Assembly: GCA_905480645.1 (NCBI GenBank)
Contig: CAJQRC010000033.1
Location: 32,674-96,673 of the forward strand
Origin: an uncultured Tateyamaria sp.
GTDB taxonomy: Bacteria; Pseudomonadota; Alphaproteobacteria; Rhodobacterales; Rhodobacteraceae
DNA length: 64,000 bases
Reading direction: 5' to 3'
The first letter of the stretch is position 1. Each line of letters begins with the position of its first letter. This document shows positions 37,544 through 45,008 of this stretch, piece after piece. The notes beneath the pieces were generated by a model that was not told the DNA's origin, did not search any database, and saw only the letters and a list, made by a program, of their open reading frames with translations. The translations under genes and the position numbers were made by a program.

Positions 37544-38173
37544 ATGACAGAACTGAGAGTCTATTTGCCGATTGAGGACTTGCAGCCGCAGTTTGCGGCA
37601 TGGCTGTCTTCGCCGACGCGTGCGCGAGCTTATCCACCATTTCGAGGGCAAAATTCACTCATAATCGAGGTTACGCCTGCGTTGGCAATTCATCGAGTAA
37701 CAGATTTAGCACTTAAGGTGGCGCCAGATCTTGAACCAGGGATTTTGTTTACTGAGCGCCAGTTTGGCCTTTTAGAGCTTCATGCAAATGACATGGCTGA
37801 TCTCGATGTAGCCGGTAAGGCGATCCTAAAAGGGATAAACGCCAGAGCTGTTGATCAACTGGCTCCTAAAATTCTCTTCCATGATATTATTGAGGATTTA
37901 TCTGATCAACACGCGATTATTCTCAATAGGTCACGAGATGGATCGATACTTGTACCTAATGTGGCCTTGTTAATTTATGAAATGACACCGGCTCTTTTTG
38001 CCTGTGTTGCTGCCAATGAGGCTGAGAAAGTTGCTCCCAATGTTACAATTAATGACGTGCAAATGATGGGTGCATCAGGCCGGATATTTATGTCTGGTTC
38101 TGTGAGAGATATGGAAACTGCGCGGGACAGGATCACAGAAGTTCTGACCGGAATTAATGGGCGTTCTGGGTAA
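37544..38173 (+). CDS. Tandem-domain microcompartment shell protein (BMC-T), copy 2
   Basis: The 209-residue tandem BMC protein is paralogous to copy 1. Shared features are Asp-Leu-Gln-Pro-Gln near the start, Glu-Arg-Gln-Phe-Gly-Leu-Leu-Glu-Leu-His, Asp-Gln-His-Ala and Met-Met-Gly-Ala-Ser-Gly-Arg-Ile-Phe-Met-Ser-Gly. Loops differ, so it probably offers a different pore. Two BMC-T, one BMC-P and one BMC-H is the shell set I recall for mycobacterial RMM compartments. It ends the shell block; the transporter genes follow directly. Confidence 0.93.
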   Translation: MTELRVYLPIEDLQPQFAAWLSSPTRARAYPPFRGQNSLIIEVTPALAIHRVTDLALKVAPDLEPGILFTERQFGLLELHANDMADLDVAGKAILKGINARAVDQLAPKILFHDIIEDLSDQHAIILNRSRDGSILVPNVALLIYEMTPALFACVAANEAEKVAPNVTINDVQMMGASGRIFMSGSVRDMETARDRITEVLTGINGRSG

Positions 38174-38230
38174 TTGGGGCGCTTTACCAAATGGGGTATC
38201 ATCCCCAATCAGTTCAAAAAGGAGGACAAA

Positions 38231-39367
38231 ATGACTTCAAGATTAAACAGACGACAATTTGTTAGCCGGACTGCGGCGTTAGCAGGCCTTGCAGCTGCTG
38301 GACCCCTAAGTCCAGCGTATGCCATGCGAGCGGATCGTATGAATATACTTTGCTGGGAAGGGTACAATTCAGATGAAGTATTAGGGCCATTTCGAGCAGC
38401 GCACCCTGATGCCACAGTACGGGCTGAGAGCGGTACTTCTGATCCTGACATGATTAACAAACTCAGAGCTGGCGAAACTTCTGTTTGGGATCTGATTAAC
38501 GTCAACCAACCTTGGGCTCGTGATCAATTGTACCCTGAGGGATTAATAAAACCCTTAAACAAAGATCGTTTCATGCCGTATTTTGATAAAATGCTGCCAG
38601 AATTCAAGAAATATCCGTTATCTTTCGCGGGTGATGGTGAGTTAATCGGGATGCCCCAGCGCTATGGGCCGTTCAGCTTTGTGGTAAATACAGATGTTAT
38701 AAGCCGCAAAATGGCTGAGGACCAAGGTTGGAAACTTTTCCTAGATCCATCTATGAAAGACCGTTATGGCGTTTTGACTTATGATAATTGGAATGTCATG
38801 CACATGGCTCTGACAGCAGATTTAAATCCGTTTGCTCCGATTGAGGGCGCTGATCAGGATAAGTTCCGTGGTGTGGCAAAATCTATCTTTGGAGGAGCTA
38901 AATTATTAACTGATGACCTTGTGGCAATGAACACCGCTTTAATAAACGGTGAAATTGACGCATATTTTACAGGTGGTACTTATACAGCCTCTCCAGCCCG
39001 CTTTGATGGGGCTACAAATGTCCGAGCTATTACACCAAATTCCGGTCCAGTTGATGGTAAAGGTGGCGTAGTTTGGGTTGAACTAACATCCGTCGTGAAT
39101 AATCCAGACCCGTCTAGCCTAGGCGAAGATTTTTTAGAGTTTGTACAAGACGCTGATGTTTCAAAAGCAGTTGCCTTCACCGAAGGGACTTATAACCCAG
39201 TTTCGCAGATGGGGTCAGAGGACGTTATGTCTAAGTTTGATGCTGAAGAACTTGATGCGATCCAAATGGACAGTCTTGAAGAGGAAATGGCGAGGTCGCT
39301 GGATTATCAGGTAGTGTCTTCATACGACGCTTTAATTGACATTTATACGCAAGAACGTCGTTCATAA
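38231..39367 (+). CDS. Polyamine-type ABC transporter periplasmic binding protein (PotD/PotF-like)
   Basis: The start is the ATG at 38231 after AAAAGGAGG. The 378-residue protein has a twin-arginine signal (Asn-Arg-Arg-Gln-Phe-Val then an Ala-rich stretch, cleavage after Ala-Tyr-Ala near residue 31). The mature part resembles spermidine/putrescine-binding proteins: Ile-Leu-Cys-Trp-Glu-Gly-Tyr and Thr-Tyr-Asp-Asn-Trp-Asn. It should capture an amine for the cognate permeases. Placement after the BMC shell genes points to the organelle's amino-alcohol or aminoketone substrate rather than polyamines (inference). Confidence 0.92.
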   Translation: MTSRLNRRQFVSRTAALAGLAAAGPLSPAYAMRADRMNILCWEGYNSDEVLGPFRAAHPDATVRAESGTSDPDMINKLRAGETSVWDLINVNQPWARDQLYPEGLIKPLNKDRFMPYFDKMLPEFKKYPLSFAGDGELIGMPQRYGPFSFVVNTDVISRKMAEDQGWKLFLDPSMKDRYGVLTYDNWNVMHMALTADLNPFAPIEGADQDKFRGVAKSIFGGAKLLTDDLVAMNTALINGEIDAYFTGGTYTASPARFDGATNVRAITPNSGPVDGKGGVVWVELTSVVNNPDPSSLGEDFLEFVQDADVSKAVAFTEGTYNPVSQMGSEDVMSKFDAEELDAIQMDSLEEEMARSLDYQVVSSYDALIDIYTQERRS

Positions 39368-39374
39368 AAATTTG

Positions 39375-39402
39375 GGCCCCAATGTTACATGGTATTGGGG
39401 CC
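39375..39402 (+). terminator. Intra-operon hairpin after the binding-protein gene
   Basis: A nine-base-pair stem (ggccccaat / attggggcc) closes a ten-base loop, eight bases after the binding-protein stop, followed by tcttaagttttta. Such hairpins commonly protect the 3' end of the binding-protein message or terminate part of the transcripts, giving more binding protein than permease. Confidence 0.65.
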
Positions 39403-39435
39403 TCTTAAGTTTTTATATATTTAAATGGGGGGGGT

Positions 39436-40509
39436 ATGTCGGAAAAAGCCTTTTTGCACTTAAAAGATATTGTAAAAAAATTCGGTAACTTTACGGCTTT
39501 GGATGGCGTCGATCTTGGTATCCACAAGGGCGAGTTTTTTACTATAGTTGGACCCTCTGGCAGCGGCAAATCTACTCTTATCCGGCTACTAGTCGGTATG
39601 GACGATGTTACCACTGGAGAAATCCATCTGAACGGTAAACGCATTGATCAAACACCAGCCAATCTTCGCCCAACTTGTATGGTTTTCCAATCGCTGGCAT
39701 TATTTCCACACATGTCGGTGGGCCAAAATATAGAATTTCCGCTGAAATTGCGTAAGGAAAGTCCCGCTGCACGCCGAACCCGCGCGTTGGAACTACTTGA
39801 CCTTCTACGCTTACCCCAAGAGTATTACGATAAACGCATTTCTCAATGTTCAGGTGGTGAAAAACAGCGTGTGGCTTTGGCCCGCGCACTTGCTTTCAAC
39901 CCCGAAATCTTATTTTTTGATGAACCTCTGTCAGCGCTTGATTATCGTTTGCGTAAGACGCTTGAGAAAGAATTGAAAGATCTACATGCTCGCACGGGCA
40001 AAACATTTGTATACATAACCCACTCCCTTGAAGAAGCTATGGTAATGTCTGACCGAATAGCAATTATGAAAGATGGATGTATTGAACAGGTAGCAGTTGC
40101 TGATGAAATTTATGGAAAACCTGTGAGTCGATTTGTGGCTGAATTTATGGGGGAAGTGAATCTTTTTCCGATAAGTGCTGACGCCAAGGGTACTCTATTG
40201 AGTGATTTTTTGTTGGTAAAAAATTGTTTAGAGGTCAATGTGGTGCCCCCTAATGCGCAAGGCTTACTGATGGTTCGACCTGAATATGTGCGATTTGTAA
40301 ACGACGGCGAAAGCTACGATTTCAATTTGTCTGGACAAATACATGGCGAATATGCGCTTGGCTCCCGTATTCAGTATGAGATTGAAACAACTGCTGGTAT
40401 AATTACTGTTGAGAAATTGCGCGAAGATCGTTTGAACGCAAGTAACGGAGATGCCGTTACCGTAGGTTTTAACTCTAATTGTACTCATTTTATTTGTGAC
40501 GCGATATGA
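39436..40509 (+). CDS. Polyamine-type ABC transporter ATP-binding protein (PotA-like)
   Basis: The 357-residue protein has Walker A (Gly-Pro-Ser-Gly-Ser-Gly-Lys-Ser-Thr), a signature motif reading Gln-Cys-Ser-Gly-Gly-Glu, Walker B (Ile-Leu-Phe-Phe-Asp-Glu-Pro) and the switch His in Tyr-Ile-Thr-His-Ser. The usual Leu-Ser-Gly-Gly is Cys-Ser-Gly-Gly here. The C-terminal TOBE-like domain begins at about 280. It powers the two permeases downstream; its stop overlaps the first permease start (ATGA). A GGGGGGG run and GTATG precede the start. Confidence 0.95.
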   Translation: MSEKAFLHLKDIVKKFGNFTALDGVDLGIHKGEFFTIVGPSGSGKSTLIRLLVGMDDVTTGEIHLNGKRIDQTPANLRPTCMVFQSLALFPHMSVGQNIEFPLKLRKESPAARRTRALELLDLLRLPQEYYDKRISQCSGGEKQRVALARALAFNPEILFFDEPLSALDYRLRKTLEKELKDLHARTGKTFVYITHSLEEAMVMSDRIAIMKDGCIEQVAVADEIYGKPVSRFVAEFMGEVNLFPISADAKGTLLSDFLLVKNCLEVNVVPPNAQGLLMVRPEYVRFVNDGESYDFNLSGQIHGEYALGSRIQYEIETTAGIITVEKLREDRLNASNGDAVTVGFNSNCTHFICDAI

Positions 40510-41360
40510 ATGCGCTAGATCGTAAGCTGGGTTTTTTATCCTCATTGCCATTAACCATATTATTGTTGATCTCCTTCTTGGCTCCGATGGCAGTGGTCGC
40601 GCTTTTTTCGGTTATGCCAGCCAAAGTATTTTCATTAGCAAACGCGCCAGATTTTTCATCCTATTCAGTATTTTTGAGTCAAGGTTATTATAAGTCGCTG
40701 CTCTGGTCATTAGGTATGGCGTTGGCTTCAACTTGTATTTTGTTACTGCTCTGTTGGCCACTTGCATACGGTATGGCCAAGGTTTTTGGTCGCTTCACAT
40801 TGGTAATCACAATAGCCGTAGTTATGAGCCTTTTTGTCTCAGAAAATATCCGTCTTTTTGGATGGGTGCTGACACTAATGAAAGGGGGATTAATAGAGGG
40901 CCATTGGCGTGCATTTACAGGTAATGGGTTCGATAGCCCATTATACGGCGTGGGGATCATTGTTTTTGGTTTGGTGTATGTTTATTTGCCGTTTATGCTT
41001 TTTCCTCTAGCGCAGGGTATAGCGATGGTCCCGGATGACACTCGGCAAGCAGCGTATGACCTTGGCGCTACTCGTTGGCAGGTGCTTTGGCAAATAGAAA
41101 TCCCGCTAGCCGCGCCGGGAATTGTGGTTGGCTCTTTGCTAAGCTTTGTACTGGCTGCTGGGGCCTTAGCCGAATCCAAAATTCTCGGTGGACAAGCGGT
41201 GATTGCCTTCGCGGATGATATCGAAACGGCGTTCACATTTGGGCAGAATTGGCCTCTTGGCTCAGCGTTGTCGATCATAATGATTGCTATTATTGGTGGA
41301 CTAGCCCTGTTTGGTGTCAGCAAGGTGGATCTCGATGCCATTATGGGGAGGAAACGCTGA
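40506..41360 (+). CDS. ABC transporter permease (PotB-like)
   Basis: The 284-residue inner-membrane protein has about six transmembrane helices and the EAA cytoplasmic-loop signature near residues 178-197 (Gln-Ala-Ala-Tyr-Asp-Leu-Gly-Ala-Thr-Arg-Trp-Gln). It forms the membrane channel with the PotC-like protein. Overlaps with both neighbours (ATGA and TGATG) mark a coupled operon. Confidence 0.94.
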   Translation: MNALDRKLGFLSSLPLTILLLISFLAPMAVVALFSVMPAKVFSLANAPDFSSYSVFLSQGYYKSLLWSLGMALASTCILLLLCWPLAYGMAKVFGRFTLVITIAVVMSLFVSENIRLFGWVLTLMKGGLIEGHWRAFTGNGFDSPLYGVGIIVFGLVYVYLPFMLFPLAQGIAMVPDDTRQAAYDLGATRWQVLWQIEIPLAAPGIVVGSLLSFVLAAGALAESKILGGQAVIAFADDIETAFTFGQNWPLGSALSIIMIAIIGGLALFGVSKVDLDAIMGRKR

Positions 41361-42184
41361 TGCCGACTTCTCTTTCAACACGCGTCGTATTATACTTTTA
41401 TGGCGTAGTTATTATATTTTTATTATACCTCCCATTAGTTTCTGTTGGCTTTGCTTCGATATCAAAGGCGCGATATCTCAGTTTCCCAATAAAACGCTAT
41501 TCAACCAAGTGGTATGGCGAAGCAGTGCAAAGCAGCACTGTTAGTGAACTTTTGACAACATCACTGTGGGTCGCAATTCTTGTCACCATCGTGTCAATTG
41601 TAATTGGTTTTTTTGGGGCGTTGGCTTTTGCTCGCTATCAGTGGAGGTACCGTACATTGTTCCAAAAATTGATCCTTTTGCCTATCTTTTTTCCTCAAAC
41701 AGTTTTGGGTTTAGCTCTTTTGATGTGGTTCAATTCGGTGGGCGTTATACCGAGTTGGAAGACTGCCGTCGTAGCTCACTTAGTTTGGATCGCTCCGATT
41801 GCTACGTTGATTGTGTCCATCCGTGCATATAGCTTTGACCCCGCACTTGAAGAAGCCGCGCGCGATATGGGCGCTGGAACTTGGACTATCCTGCGTGAGG
41901 TTACATTGCCATTGCTGATGCCTGGGCTGATCTCTGCAGGATTATTTGCATTCTTGCTAAGCTGGGGCAATTTTCCATTGTCATTGTTCACGACTGGTGC
42001 CGACAGTACTTTGCCGGAATGGTTATATGCAAAAATGGTATCAGGTTATTCGCCCTTGGTACCTACACTTGGCGTTATGTCGGTAGTTGGATCATTTTTG
42101 TTAATCTTGTTAGCCCTTACTTTTTCTTGGTTGATAAGAGTTAACCGTGAAAGCCGCACAACTCAAAAACAAAAAATATTATAA
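41360..42184 (+). CDS. ABC transporter permease (PotC-like)
   Basis: The ATG at 41360 overlaps the upstream stop and follows GGGAGG; a longer frame to 41249 is a shadow of the previous gene. The 274-residue protein has six predicted helices and the EAA loop Glu-Glu-Ala-Ala-Arg-Asp-Met-Gly-Ala-Gly. It pairs with the PotB-like permease in substrate uptake. Confidence 0.94.
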   Translation: MPTSLSTRVVLYFYGVVIIFLLYLPLVSVGFASISKARYLSFPIKRYSTKWYGEAVQSSTVSELLTTSLWVAILVTIVSIVIGFFGALAFARYQWRYRTLFQKLILLPIFFPQTVLGLALLMWFNSVGVIPSWKTAVVAHLVWIAPIATLIVSIRAYSFDPALEEAARDMGAGTWTILREVTLPLLMPGLISAGLFAFLLSWGNFPLSLFTTGADSTLPEWLYAKMVSGYSPLVPTLGVMSVVGSFLLILLALTFSWLIRVNRESRTTQKQKIL

Positions 42185-42201
42185 ACTCGGAGGACTTTTT
42201 T

Positions 42202-42972
42202 ATGCTGACATCTCTTAAAGGTAAAAGTGTTATCGTAACTGGCGGATCCAAAGGAATTGGACGAGGTATTGCACAAGTTTTTGCTCGCCAAGGCGCAAAA
42301 GTAACAATTGCGGCGCGCAATGAGGCTGACTTGAAGTCTGCGGCTAATGAAATGGGTGGAGAGGTTCGATATGAGATTTGCAACGTTGCAGATTGGGCCT
42401 CTGTACAAGGAATGATTGATAGCACAGCTGAGGCCCAAGGTGGGCTTGACGTTATGTGTGCAAACGCCGGCGCGTTTCCGCAAACCAAAATGATCGATAT
42501 GGATCCCTCAGAATGGGATGAGGTCATGGCGATCAATCTTAAGTCTTCTTTCCTGTGCGTTAAAGCGTCAATCCCTCATTTTGAAAAGGCAGGTAAAGGT
42601 CGTGTGGTTCTTACGTCATCAATTACTGGACCTATTACAGGCTTTCCTGGTTGGGCTCATTATGGGGCCTCAAAATCGGGTCAGCTTGGCTTCCTTAAGA
42701 CAGCTGCAATGGAGTTATCGCGTTATAACACGACGATCAACGCAGTTATGCCTGGGAACATATATACTGAGGGCCTTCAAGATCTTGGGCAGGATTATTT
42801 AGATACGATGGCCGCATCTATTCCTCTCAAAAGATTGGGAGTTGTTGAGGATATAGGTAACGCAGCACTTTTTTTTGCATCAGATGAGGCAGCTTATATT
42901 ACTGGTCAACAAATTGTTGTTGATGGTGGGCAGATAATTCCTGAGTCTCTTGAAGCAATTGACGAAATCTAA
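42202..42972 (+). CDS. Short-chain dehydrogenase/reductase, probable amino-alcohol dehydrogenase of the BMC pathway
   Basis: The 256-residue classical SDR shows Thr-Gly-Gly-Ser-Lys-Gly-Ile-Gly, Asn-Ala-Gly (CANAGAF region), catalytic Ser in Leu-Thr-Ser-Ser-Ile, Tyr and Lys in Tyr-Gly-Ala-Ser-Lys, and the Pro-Gly-Asn-Ile motif. In RMM loci an SDR interconverts aminoacetone and 1-amino-2-propanol, recycling NADH from the aldehyde dehydrogenase. That role fits the neighbours. GGAGGAC lies upstream of the ATG. The substrate is inferred from context only. Confidence 0.88.
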   Translation: MLTSLKGKSVIVTGGSKGIGRGIAQVFARQGAKVTIAARNEADLKSAANEMGGEVRYEICNVADWASVQGMIDSTAEAQGGLDVMCANAGAFPQTKMIDMDPSEWDEVMAINLKSSFLCVKASIPHFEKAGKGRVVLTSSITGPITGFPGWAHYGASKSGQLGFLKTAAMELSRYNTTINAVMPGNIYTEGLQDLGQDYLDTMAASIPLKRLGVVEDIGNAALFFASDEAAYITGQQIVVDGGQIIPESLEAIDEI

Positions 42973-42993
42973 TAACCTGTAAAGGGAGACAAT

Positions 42994-44001
42994 ATGGCCG
43001 TTACAGGTATGTCGTTAGAAAAATTACTAGGGTTTCTTGAAACCTTGGCTAATCAGTCTCTTACTCTTTGGAATGTGCCAGACGGCGCCATCGCAAGGTT
43101 GATTAATGTCTCTGAGAATGCGACTTATCTGGTTGAAGCCCCATGCGGTTATAAATCAATACTGCGGATCCACCGGGAAAACTACCATTCTCACCGTGCT
43201 ATAGAGTGTGAACTCGCTTGGCTTGAGGCGCTAGATGCAGAAAAAATAGTGACCACACCTGGGTATTTTATTGGGAAAAATGGTGACCCGATCCAGAAAG
43301 GTTATGTGACTGGACTGGATGATCCCCGTTATATGGTGCTTTTTCATTTTGTGGAAGGCAATGCCCCAGACGAGAATGGTGATATGAGTGATGGTTATGA
43401 AGAATTGGGTGCTATTGCGGCGCGTTGTCACGAGCATTCGTTGCAATGGACTAAACCCAAGAACTTTGAGCGTTTAATCTGGGATGCTGATACAGTTTTT
43501 GGCCCTTCAGCAACTTGGGGCAACTGGCGAGAAGCACCTGAAGTTAATGATAGCATTAGAGCTATTCTTGAACTGGTTGAGGTGAGGATTTGTGAACGTT
43601 TGAAGGCATTTGGCAAGGCGGTGGACCGGTTTAATCTTATTCATGCGGACATGCGATTAGCGAATTTGCTCGTTGATGAAAATGAAACGCGACTCATTGA
43701 TTTTGACGATTGTGGCTGGGGATGGTTTCTTTACGATTTTGCGGCGGCTATCAGCTTTATAGAAGATGACCCACGTATTCCTAAATTAAAAGCTGCATGG
43801 GTTCGTGGTTACAAATCAGTGCGCAATCTAAGTGAGGAAGATGAGGCTGAGATTGATACCTTAATAATGCTGAGACGTATGGCGCTGCTCGCTTGGATAG
43901 GTAGTCACATAGAGGCGCCTGAACCACAGGAGTTGGCTCCAGGTTTTGCCGCTAAGACTGCAGCGCTGGGGCAGGCTTGGATGGCGTCAATAGGTACCTA
44001 G
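42994..44001 (+). CDS. APH-family small-molecule kinase, probable amino-alcohol kinase
   Basis: The 335-residue phosphotransferase has the aminoglycoside-kinase fold. The catalytic His-Ala-Asp-Met-Arg-Leu-Ala-Asn loop lies near 217-224 and the metal-binding Ile-Asp-Phe-Asp-Asp near 237-241. The N-lobe contains an Ile-Leu-Arg-Ile-His-Arg strand. In mycobacterial RMM the homologue is (S)-1-amino-2-propanol kinase. Here it would phosphorylate an amino alcohol for the phospholyase encoded at 33105. AAGGGAG precedes the ATG. Confidence 0.88.
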   Translation: MAVTGMSLEKLLGFLETLANQSLTLWNVPDGAIARLINVSENATYLVEAPCGYKSILRIHRENYHSHRAIECELAWLEALDAEKIVTTPGYFIGKNGDPIQKGYVTGLDDPRYMVLFHFVEGNAPDENGDMSDGYEELGAIAARCHEHSLQWTKPKNFERLIWDADTVFGPSATWGNWREAPEVNDSIRAILELVEVRICERLKAFGKAVDRFNLIHADMRLANLLVDENETRLIDFDDCGWGWFLYDFAAAISFIEDDPRIPKLKAAWVRGYKSVRNLSEEDEAEIDTLIMLRRMALLAWIGSHIEAPEPQELAPGFAAKTAALGQAWMASIGT

Positions 44002-44010
44002 GAGAATTCA

Positions 44011-44688
44011 ATGATGGACTGGAAGACTGCTTTTCGCAGCTTTTACTATGAAACCGCTGATTTACCTGAAGATATTAAATTAAATCCGGTAAGTACTGCG
44101 CTTTTAGTTATAGATATTCAGAATACGTATATCGTCCCTGACGAAAATTCTGCAGAAGCTATCCGATGGCAACCTTTCTATGATCGTATGAACAACACAG
44201 TCATTCCCAATAATGCTAAGCTATTAGAGTGGGCTCGTGCTGCGAAGATAGAGGTGATTTTTGCTCGGATTGCCTGTCAAACAGAAGATGGTCGCGACAG
44301 ATCATTAAGCCAGAAAAAACCTGGTTTTAATTATTTGTTACTGCCTAAGGATCGTGAGGACAGCCAAGTTGTTCCTGAACTATCTCCACAAGGAGATGAA
44401 ATTGTGGTCACCAAGACAACTGATAGCGCTCTAACTGGAACTAATTTACGGCTGCTATTACACAACATTGGAATTACTGATGTGATTGTTTCGGGTATAT
44501 TCACTGACCAATGTGTCAGCTCTACTGTCAGATCTCTTGCGGATGAGAGCTTTGGCGTGGTGGTTGTGCATGATGCCTGTGCAGCGGCCACGATGGACTT
44601 ACACGAGCGCGAACTGGAAATTATTAATATGATTTATTGTCATGTTGTTGGTATGAATGATTTGCAGGATATCGTGAATAAGTGCTAG
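44011..44688 (+). CDS. Isochorismatase-like cysteine hydrolase
   Basis: The start ATG at 44011 (or 44014) follows GGAG. The 225-residue protein has the Asp-Lys-Cys triad of the family: Asp in Val-Ile-Asp-Ile-Gln-Asn, Lys in Val-Thr-Lys-Thr-Thr-Asp and Cys in Thr-Asp-Gln-Cys-Val-Ser. Relatives hydrolyse amides or carbamoyl groups (N-carbamoylsarcosine amidase, ureidoacrylate amidohydrolase). It closes the BMC operon, nine bases after the kinase. It may release the amine substrate from an amide precursor; this is inference. Confidence 0.92.
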   Translation: MMDWKTAFRSFYYETADLPEDIKLNPVSTALLVIDIQNTYIVPDENSAEAIRWQPFYDRMNNTVIPNNAKLLEWARAAKIEVIFARIACQTEDGRDRSLSQKKPGFNYLLLPKDREDSQVVPELSPQGDEIVVTKTTDSALTGTNLRLLLHNIGITDVIVSGIFTDQCVSSTVRSLADESFGVVVVHDACAAATMDLHERELEIINMIYCHVVGMNDLQDIVNKC

Positions 44689-44712
44689 ACTAGCAAAGTG
44701 TTGAATTTGCCG

Positions 44713-44732
44713 TTGGCTTGAAGAGAAGCCAA
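44713..44732 (+). terminator. Candidate hairpin after the BMC operon
   Basis: A seven-base-pair stem (ttggctt / aagccaa) with a six-base loop lies 25 bases after the last BMC gene. No U-run follows, so it is weak evidence for termination. Confidence 0.3.
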
Positions 44733-45008
44733 AAATGATAGTGGGCTATATGCTAACTTCACCATCTTGAACCAATTATTCTGTCAAAAATTTTATGATA
44801 TTCTTCTTGGCTTTATAGTAACGCAATAACTGATTAAATAGAATTTCAATGTTTGCGTTATTTTTTACTGCATTTTTGCGATAAATATTACTATTTTATG
44901 TAATAACTTTTATGTGCTATGTCGGTATTCCTGCTAAACACACAACTTTGATGTAGGGTTTCACTATCGCTAAAATCCAGAAAGATTTTGCGTGTAAGGA
45001 AAAACAGT
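44733..45008. other. Promoter region of the polyprenyl-phosphate arabinose operon
   Basis: About 275 AT-rich bases separate the BMC operon from the next plus-strand operon. No motif was identified. Confidence 0.35.
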
